From: Clostridiales bacterium
GTDB taxonomy: Bacteria > Bacillota > Clostridia > Christensenellales > UBA1242
Length of the DNA: 49,636 nt
NCBI GenBank assembly: GCA_015069385.1
Contig: SVIS01000001.1
Location: 81,127 to 130,762 of the forward strand
Reading direction: 5' to 3'
Part shown: piece after piece, positions 43,911-49,636 of the stretch
How positions within the stretch are numbered: position 1 is the first letter of the stretch
How the letters are laid out: each line of letters starts with the position of its first letter
Program-made: the position numbers and the translations under genes
Notes under the pieces: generated by a model
The model's input: the letters and a program-made list of their open reading frames with translations, nothing else
Database searches by the model: none
What the model was told of the DNA's origin: nothing

Positions 43911-46454
43911 TTAATACATAAATTTTTTGTAGCCACTTCCGCCACCGCCAGATTTCTTTTTGCGGATTATTATTATAATTACCACAACAACGGCTACAAC
44001 ACCTACTGCCGCTAGTGTTATCCAAAGCCACAAAAGATTTGCTCCATTGTTATCATCGGCTTTTGTGAAAACTGCGGAGATTACAACTGTGTCGGTGTTT
44101 CCATCATCTAAGATTTCAAAACTACCAGCATACTCATCACCAGTTACACCAGCCAACCTTGTATTTAAATACCAGCCTTCAAAAGTATATTCGGTTGAGA
44201 GTTGGCGTAATGTTATTGTATGAAGTTTTGTACTATAACGTATTTTAGTTGTATAATAGCCATTTACGTAAGTTAACGATACTGCGCCGTTATCGATAAT
44301 TACATCAGCAATGCGATCTAAAATTTGCTCTTCGTTATCGAATTTGAAACGAATTTCTATATCTTTAACATCTTTTGTAAATACAACATAAACATTAAAC
44401 AAATTTGTTTCTTCGTTATAACTTGCAATATCTATATATGTGTTTTCATCGCCCTCCTCACCAGAGCCGAATAGAGAACAACTTTCATTAAATGTCCATT
44501 CTAAATAACGTTTTTCGGTAAAACTTGTTCTTGCAGTTGTAAAATCAAATTCAACTTGTTCTTGAGCAGTTAAATCTATATAACCCAAATACCAATCAGC
44601 CTCTCTAGCATAATCTGAATTAACGTCGTAAGTTTCATAGGTATATTTAACACCATATTGCATATCTACTGTAAGTTGGGTATTACCATCACTTGCCATA
44701 TTATTTTTTATTTTGCCAGGAAGAAGTTTATCACCATTTACATCAAGTTCTAAAACTTGAATATTTAATTTATATGTTTTACGAGCAAGTTGAACAGAAT
44801 ATGTTCCTAAATTATTTGCAGTGAAATTATTTATTACAAATTTAATTTTATCATCGCCAACTAAGTTTTCGCAAACAACTGAATAACCTTCGGCACATGT
44901 TTGAGATTGTATATCATAAATTTTTGTGCCATTTAATAGTAAACCTGTAATATAGAAAAATTTATTAAAGTTTTTTAACGAAGAAACCCAAGTTGTTAAA
45001 TACATACTACTGCCAAAAGGTACTGAAAGCGATGTGTTAGTAAGTTCATCGGTATTAGTTAAAGACAAACTTGCCTCTATTACATTGTTATCTGCAAGTG
45101 TTGGTAAATTTTCAATACTTAAAGATTTTACGCTATCTATTGAACTAAAAGTAATATTATATGTTTCAAAATATTGTAAACTTGGCAAAATAGCTGAGGC
45201 TGTTAAATGCCATATATTATTTTGGTTCCAAGTATAGACATCGTTCCAAATACCATTATTAGTTATGCGAGAAATTATTACATTTTCAGTATCTATTTTA
45301 GATATGTTTGCATAAGTGCTTGTTACAATTTCATTTTGTAAATTGCCTATATATTTGCCCTCAAATGTTGTAATAAAACCATTAATATCTTGTGAATTTA
45401 ATGCGGTTTCCATATTTCCAAGCATTATACCTGCAACAACATTTGGATTTTCTGAAGTCATTGACAAAATATTATCATAATTAACATTAACGATGTTGCT
45501 ATAAAGTGAAACAATGTTGCTTGTAGTTTTACCTACTAAATAACCAAAATTTAATGGCATTTCTTCAGATTGAAAATAAACATTAACCAATGCCTTAGAA
45601 GTGTTTGAAAAGTCTAATATATTATTGGTTATGTAACCTGATTCAAAAGTGCCAACCAAGCCGCCAATGTTATAGTTAGATGCTTCGGTTTTTGCAATAT
45701 ATACTTCAACACCTAAAGATTTTGTTGTGCCACGAGTTGATGAAATTAGGTTGTTTTGCAAATATGTGCCGCTAGAAGCTTTACCTGCAATAAAGCCGAT
45801 ATTTAAATTTGACCTTATGTTATTATATTCAATTTCATCTTCAACTACCGTATAGTAAGATAATATTTTACAATCGGTTATTTTAATTTGATTTATTTTA
45901 CTGCCCGACACTTGACCTGCAAGAAAACCAACATTAAGTTCAGAAATTGCTATTAAGTTAGGATTATCAAAAATGTTAATTGCAAGATTTGAAAATTCAA
46001 TACCATAAATTGTTGCCCCTGAAATTGTGTTAGCAAGTAAACCATAAGAAGTTTTTAAATCTGCCTCTTTTGTAGTTCCAAAATAATAATTTTGAATGAA
46101 ATTGTTTTTAGGCGTAAATTTAAGGTTATAAACAACAGCATTAGACCCTATGTTTTCAAACAATGCTTGAGTGCCTACAAAGTTTAACGACTCACTTGCC
46201 GAGAACATAATTTCAGAGCCATTGCCATCTAAAGTGCCTTTAAATGTGCCACTAATGCTTTTAGTAAATGTATATGGCTCATCTTGTTTAGCAAGCCTAT
46301 ATTTACCTTGCATATCTGTAATGGCATCAAGCGATGTTATGGTTATAAAAGAATCTTCTGCCATAACTTTGTTGCTTGGCGTATACAGCATACAAAAAGA
46401 TGCTAAACAAACAAACATTATAAATAGATAGGTTAAAATATTTAATTTTTTCAA
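43911..46454 (-). CDS. surface protein with GLUG repeats and C-terminal membrane anchor
   Basis: 847 residues. A signal peptide (1-31, ends KVMA) is followed by a repeat region (about 130-400) with GLUG-like motifs, for example VGFLAGQVSGSKINQIKI, IGFIAGKASSGT and IGGLVGTFESGYITNN. These build beta-helix-like surface structures. The C-terminal half is beta-rich, with a Listeria-Bacteroides-type repeat containing FEGWYLNTRLAG near residue 770. A single membrane helix (about 802-826) and a short basic, Gly-rich tail (KKKSGGGGSGYKKFMY) end the protein; there is no LPxTG motif. Likely an adhesin or surface coat protein held in the membrane. The ligand is unknown. Confidence 0.75.
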   Translation of the reverse strand: MKKLNILTYLFIMFVCLASFCMLYTPSNKVMAEDSFITITSLDAITDMQGKYRLAKQDEPYTFTKSISGTFKGTLDGNGSEIMFSASESLNFVGTQALFENIGSNAVVYNLKFTPKNNFIQNYYFGTTKEADLKTSYGLLANTISGATIYGIEFSNLAINIFDNPNLIAISELNVGFLAGQVSGSKINQIKITDCKILSYYTVVEDEIEYNNIRSNLNIGFIAGKASSGTYLQNNLISSTRGTTKSLGVEVYIAKTEASNYNIGGLVGTFESGYITNNILDFSNTSKALVNVYFQSEEMPLNFGYLVGKTTSNIVSLYSNIVNVNYDNILSMTSENPNVVAGIMLGNMETALNSQDINGFITTFEGKYIGNLQNEIVTSTYANISKIDTENVIISRITNNGIWNDVYTWNQNNIWHLTASAILPSLQYFETYNITFSSIDSVKSLSIENLPTLADNNVIEASLSLTNTDELTNTSLSVPFGSSMYLTTWVSSLKNFNKFFYITGLLLNGTKIYDIQSQTCAEGYSVVCENLVGDDKIKFVINNFTANNLGTYSVQLARKTYKLNIQVLELDVNGDKLLPGKIKNNMASDGNTQLTVDMQYGVKYTYETYDVNSDYAREADWYLGYIDLTAQEQVEFDFTTARTSFTEKRYLEWTFNESCSLFGSGEEGDENTYIDIASYNEETNLFNVYVVFTKDVKDIEIRFKFDNEEQILDRIADVIIDNGAVSLTYVNGYYTTKIRYSTKLHTITLRQLSTEYTFEGWYLNTRLAGVTGDEYAGSFEILDDGNTDTVVISAVFTKADDNNGANLLWLWITLAAVGVVAVVVVIIIIIRKKKSGGGGSGYKKFMY

Positions 46455-46504
46455 TTTTAAATCCTCACTCTTTATTTGTGCATAGTATATGCAATTTTAA
46501 TAAT

Positions 46505-46533
46505 ATTTTAGCATGTAAATTATTTTTAGCCAA
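46505..46533 (-). promoter_or_regulatory. extended -10 promoter of the GLUG surface protein gene
   Basis: Minus strand: -35 TTGGCT (46528-46533), 17-base spacer, -10 TAAAAT (46505-46510) preceded by TGC, an extended -10 element. A second -10-like TATACT is at 46484-46489 without a clear -35. The start codon is 50 bases downstream. Confidence 0.55.
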
Positions 46534-46584
46534 GTTTTCTTGCAACATTTATTATATAAATTTTTAAAATAAATTAAATTAATT

Positions 46585-46613
46585 AAAAATACCACTATAA
46601 ATGTGGCATTTTT
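46585..46613 (-). terminator. terminator after the MurF-like gene
   Basis: Read on the minus strand: AAAAATGCCAC / GTGGTATTTTT (46603-46613 with 46585-46595, one G-U pair), seven-base loop, T tail. It is 38 bases after the stop at 46652. Confidence 0.8.
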
Positions 46614-46651
46614 AATAATTAATTTTAATTGATTATGTCGAATTTTTATTA

Positions 46652-48277
46652 TTAGGTGTAATTATCGGGCAAATCATTTTCAAACAAAATTATATCACCG
46701 CTTTTTGCAATGTTTCCAAGCATGGCTGTTGCATCTTTTAAATTTGCTGCTTCAAAAATATTTTCTTCATTATAACCCTCATTTAAAAGACCTTGTTTTA
46801 TTGATTCTAAGTTTATTTTATTTACAATAATTACTTTGTTTGCCACTTTGGCTATTTTTTCTCCAAACTCAATATTAACCTGTTGCTCTTTTTCCCCCAT
46901 TTCTACCAAGCCCGGGGTTACAACGATTTTGTTATTATTATCAAATAACTTTAAAGTTTCTAGTGCAGCCGTGCTACTCTCTACCGAACTATTATAAGCA
47001 TTATCTATAATTGTTAAACCGTTGCTATTTATTACTTCCATACGGTGAGACATTGGTTTTAATGTAGCAATAGCTGTTTGTAATTCTTTTAATCTAACAC
47101 CAAGATTATATGCCATTGCACACGATATTGCAATATCTTCAAGCAAATGTCTACCAATTAATTTACAAGAACATTCCACTTCTTCATTTTCAATACACAA
47201 AGTAAATGTGCTGCCTTTGCTATTTACTTTTATGTTTTTAATATTACAAAAAGCATCTTCATTTTCAAGCGCTGCCAAATACTTTTGTTTTTGACAATTG
47301 TTATATAACTGTTGTGCACCATTACTATTTCCATTAAACACTACATAACCATTTGTTATTGATTGAACAAGTTCATTTTTTGTTTTTGCTATGTTTTCTT
47401 CTGTTCCAAATGTAGCAAGATGCTGACTGCCAACAGCGGTAATTATGCCATGTTTAGGTGATATTAAATTACATAATTCTTTTATATCTCCGACATTTCT
47501 AGCACCCATTTCAGCAATTAATACTTGATGGTGTTTTTTTAAATACTTTAATACAACTTTAGTTAAACCCATAGGAGTATTAAAACTATGTGGTGTCATG
47601 CAAACTGAATATTTTGTTGATAGTAAAACATTTAAAATATGTTTTGTAGTTGTTTTTCCATAACTTCCTGTAATGCCAATTTTAATTAAGTTTGGCATTT
47701 TTACAAGTTTTGCTTTGGCACCACGAATATATTTTAACCTTATTAATTTTTCAATAGGAATTAAAATAACATGTGCTACGGGTACAATGAATGTTAAAAA
47801 CAATGGTGTTAATACTATTACCCCATATTTTAAAAATGGCACATATTCTGTTGCTAAAATAATTAAACCAAAAGAAATTAAAGTAATTAAAACAAATACA
47901 GTTGCAATTAATCTATTCATTCTTCTTGTTTGTTTAAGCGGAGTTTTTTGAGGCATTTTTGTCATGTTGATGATAAACACAACAGAAAAATATAAATAAA
48001 ATATTAAGCCCAAATAGCAATAATAACCACCAAAACCATTAAGTAAAGCATTGGTTACTAATATAGAAATAAGCGACAAGAACGCAAGCATAAAAAGCCT
48101 GCCTACAAATTTTATTTTTGTATCTTTAAGCCATGCGTTGTAGCCCGAAAGTTTGTAGCCAGATAATTGAAGCATTTGAAATAATTTGCCAGCCACAAAG
48201 CATAATAGAACGCCATTTAAAATAGATATGGCAATTGCAATATAAAAATGTGGGTTTGTTTGTTGTAAAATTTCCAT
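46652..48277 (-). CDS. murF: membrane-fused MurF-like Mur ligase
   Basis: 541 residues. The C-terminal part (about 195-541) is a Mur ligase of the MurF kind, which adds D-Ala-D-Ala to the UDP-MurNAc-tripeptide using ATP: P-loop GITGSYGKTTTKHIL (about 202-216), IAEMGARNVGDIKELC, and a final ENDLPDNYT. In front are about 185 residues with five hydrophobic helices (about 11-36, 59-80, 85-105, 122-142, 150-175), so the enzyme is held in the membrane. Ordinary MurF is soluble and about 450 residues. The partner genes murE and mraY are not adjacent. It starts 9 bases after the alpha/beta hydrolase stop and ends at a terminator. Confidence 0.85.
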   Translation of the reverse strand: MEILQQTNPHFYIAIAISILNGVLLCFVAGKLFQMLQLSGYKLSGYNAWLKDTKIKFVGRLFMLAFLSLISILVTNALLNGFGGYYCYLGLIFYLYFSVVFIINMTKMPQKTPLKQTRRMNRLIATVFVLITLISFGLIILATEYVPFLKYGVIVLTPLFLTFIVPVAHVILIPIEKLIRLKYIRGAKAKLVKMPNLIKIGITGSYGKTTTKHILNVLLSTKYSVCMTPHSFNTPMGLTKVVLKYLKKHHQVLIAEMGARNVGDIKELCNLISPKHGIITAVGSQHLATFGTEENIAKTKNELVQSITNGYVVFNGNSNGAQQLYNNCQKQKYLAALENEDAFCNIKNIKVNSKGSTFTLCIENEEVECSCKLIGRHLLEDIAISCAMAYNLGVRLKELQTAIATLKPMSHRMEVINSNGLTIIDNAYNSSVESSTAALETLKLFDNNNKIVVTPGLVEMGEKEQQVNIEFGEKIAKVANKVIIVNKINLESIKQGLLNEGYNEENIFEAANLKDATAMLGNIAKSGDIILFENDLPDNYT

Positions 48278-48286
48278 AAAATTCCT

Positions 48287-49000
48287 TTAGTTTACTACAA
48301 AATAGTTTAACACGTTTAAAAAGGTATTAAAATCATTTATATATGAAAAATGTCCTGCTTTTTTTACTATAACAAGTTGACTATTTTTTATAAGTTTATT
48401 AAAACGTTTAGCCATATACACAGGAGTTTCTTTGTCCTGTTTGCCCCAAAAAATTAATGTTGGAACATTTATATTTATAACATATTTGTCTAAAAAAGTG
48501 GTAACGATATTCACAAAAGTTTTTTTCATATTATTACTTAGTGCTATATAATCTTTAGAACCTAATTGTTTTTTTATATGTAATTTTTTATAAACTTTGT
48601 TTTTTATTACACGAAAATAATATTTTAGATTACGTTTTGGCTTTAATCCAGCACTATTAACTAAAACAAGTTTTTTAGCATAATTACCAGCAGCAAGAAT
48701 AATTGCAACCCTTCCACCAAAAGAATGTCCAACTATAATTGGCTTATTAAAATTGTTTTCTCGCATAATTGCTAATGTGAGTTCAGCATAATCAAAAATA
48801 GTATAATCTTGTTTTGGAGACTCACTATTTCCAAAAGGAGGAAAATCTATAAAAAGTGCTGTAAAATTTATATTTAAATATTTGCAAATAAAATCAAAAC
48901 TTTTAACACTTCCTCCCCAACCATGTAAAAAAACAAATTGCACCTCACCATTGCCTATAATATTATAATTTACCTTAGAACCTTTATATTCATAAAACAC
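48287..49000 (-). CDS. alpha/beta-fold hydrolase
   Basis: 237 residues. Motifs: oxyanion region VFLHGWGGSVKSFD, nucleophile elbow IVGHSFGGRVAII (Ser), acid DKETPVYMAKRF (Asp region) and the histidine in KKAGHFSYIND. The substrate is unknown; many relatives are esterases. The start is GTG at 49000 with no ribosome binding site; a TATAAT -10-like box (49006-49011) lies five bases upstream, so the mRNA may be leaderless. It is cotranscribed with murF (9 bases apart), suggesting a cell-wall-linked but unproven role. Confidence 0.8.
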   Translation of the reverse strand: MFYEYKGSKVNYNIIGNGEVQFVFLHGWGGSVKSFDFICKYLNINFTALFIDFPPFGNSESPKQDYTIFDYAELTLAIMRENNFNKPIIVGHSFGGRVAIILAAGNYAKKLVLVNSAGLKPKRNLKYYFRVIKNKVYKKLHIKKQLGSKDYIALSNNMKKTFVNIVTTFLDKYVININVPTLIFWGKQDKETPVYMAKRFNKLIKNSQLVIVKKAGHFSYINDFNTFLNVLNYFVVN

Positions 49001-49114
49001 ATATTATTATATGAAAATTTAATGTTAAGGTTTATTAATAATAACATTTTGTTTGTTTCTATTATTCATAAAGAAAAAACACTATTAATTATATAATTCC
49101 TTCATTTATAAATA

Positions 49115-49137
49115 AAAGCAGACTTTAATAGTCTGCT
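49115..49137 (-). terminator. terminator after the DUF6273-like gene
   Basis: Eight-base stem AGCAGACT / AGTCTGCT (49117-49124 with 49130-49137), five-base loop and a T-rich tail on the minus strand, 21 bases after the stop codon. Confidence 0.8.
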
Positions 49138-49157
49138 AAATTATTATATTAAAATTT

Positions 49158-49636
49158 TTATGCTATTACTAGTTTGAAAGCTGGACGCACGCCATATACA
49201 TATTTACCATCGCCCAATGCTAAAGCACCTACAGCAAGAACTGCACGTGCACCAGCAGAGTCATTGTATTCGTATATTGCATGTGGAGAACGAAGCCACC
49301 AACTACAAGTTGATGAATCTCCAGCAACAATGTCTACTGTTTTGTTATTTGTTATAGCACTACTTGTTCCGTGCAATTGTAATAATGTATTTGCTTCATT
49401 AAATGAAAGTGCCCATAAAGTTTGATTTATGCTTGAATTAGTTGTTGGCAAATCTGTTGTTATCATATTCTTATTTTCATCTTCTATGTAATTCAATTTT
49501 TCGCACGCTAAGGTACGTGCTGATATTTGTGAATATATGTCTGATTCATTTATTTTATATGTACTATTTGTTGCAAGTGTATTTATTGCTGTTTGTAAAG
49601 TTGAGCCATTGTATTGCACGTCATCTAACACACCTG
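49158..49636 (-). CDS. C-terminal part of a secreted DUF6273-type protein (cut by window edge)
   Basis: About 159 visible residues, open at the right edge with no stop, so the true start lies outside. The last 60 residues have the DUF6273-like pattern CSWWLRSPHAIYE and GVRPAFKLVIA, found in extracellular proteins of gut Clostridia. The middle has two cysteines (LACEKL, STCSWWL). A GTG within the visible part is not taken as start because the frame continues upstream. Likely a surface or secreted protein; the rest is needed to say more. Confidence 0.75.
   Translation of the reverse strand, partial: GVLDDVQYNGSTLQTAINTLATNSTYKINESDIYSQISARTLACEKLNYIEDENKNMITTDLPTTNSSINQTLWALSFNEANTLLQLHGTSSAITNNKTVDIVAGDSSTCSWWLRSPHAIYEYNDSAGARAVLAVGALALGDGKYVYGVRPAFKLVIA

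Noticed and set aside
1..49636. tRNA, rRNA, CRISPR arrays, insertion sequences, prophage or defence genes
   Set aside because: I looked for them on both strands by eye and found none; the genes are almost all core functions.

Overview
The window is AT-rich and gene-dense, with almost all genes on the minus strand. It comes from a spore-forming (or recently spore-forming) low-GC Bacillota bacterium, most likely an uncultured member of the Clostridia. The evidence is a complete eight-gene spoIIIA operon, an uninterrupted sigK that keeps its pro-sequence, an asp23-nusB-xse block, a glycine T-box leader in front of a dimeric-type glycyl-tRNA synthetase, and typical Firmicutes gene orders (frr-uppS-cdsA-rseP-polC-rimP-nusA-infB). 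I cannot assign a genus. I saw no rRNA, tRNA, CRISPR, insertion sequence or prophage, and the only stretch above 300 bases without a gene is the promoter and T-box region at about 27304-27643.

Layout from left to right. (1) 1-2454: start of proS, then xseB, xseA, nusB and asp23 as one minus-strand operon with its own promoter. (2) 2542-2949: an unrecognised small gene with a near-consensus promoter. (3) 3037-7899: spoIIIAA to spoIIIAH, the engulfment-stage channel operon, closed by a terminator. (4) 8004-8629: efp with its own promoter and terminator. (5) 8664-22235: a long minus-strand series with a promoter before frr: frr, a 66-residue ORF, uppS, cdsA, rseP, a shortened PolC-like protein, rimP, nusA, ylxR, ylxQ, infB, rbfA, nrnA, truB, an endonuclease IV-like gene and a metallo-beta-lactamase-fold gene. 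This covers lipid and cell-wall precursor synthesis, then transcription and translation factors. (6) 22290-25224: engB, a divergent DisA-N (DAC)-like protein, and sigK on the plus strand. (7) 25230-29066: a flotillin operon (nfeD, floA, small membrane protein) divergent from the T-box-controlled glyS. (8) 29077-37653: yqeY, a metallophosphoesterase, a 1239-residue CvpA-like membrane protein, rsmH, an FtsL-position protein and a PASTA penicillin-binding protein. This is a reorganised division and cell-wall cluster without mraZ. (9) 37682-43767: dnaG, rpoD, a zinc-ribbon coiled-coil protein, sepF, lspA, rluD and an acetyltransferase. This combines the macromolecular-synthesis operon with a reduced sepF-lspA-rluD cluster. 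(10) 43872-49636: a GLUG-repeat surface protein, a membrane-fused MurF, an alpha/beta hydrolase and the end of a DUF6273-type secreted protein.

Most of the window is core housekeeping. The observations I would look at again are the PolC-position protein that keeps the N-terminal, OB and exonuclease parts but has no PHP or polymerase domain; the giant repeat-bearing CvpA-like protein where mraZ normally lies; the very compact glycine T-box; the DAC-like protein that lacks the canonical RHR motif; and engB, which looks leaderless. I did not find a convincing new defence system or mobile element.
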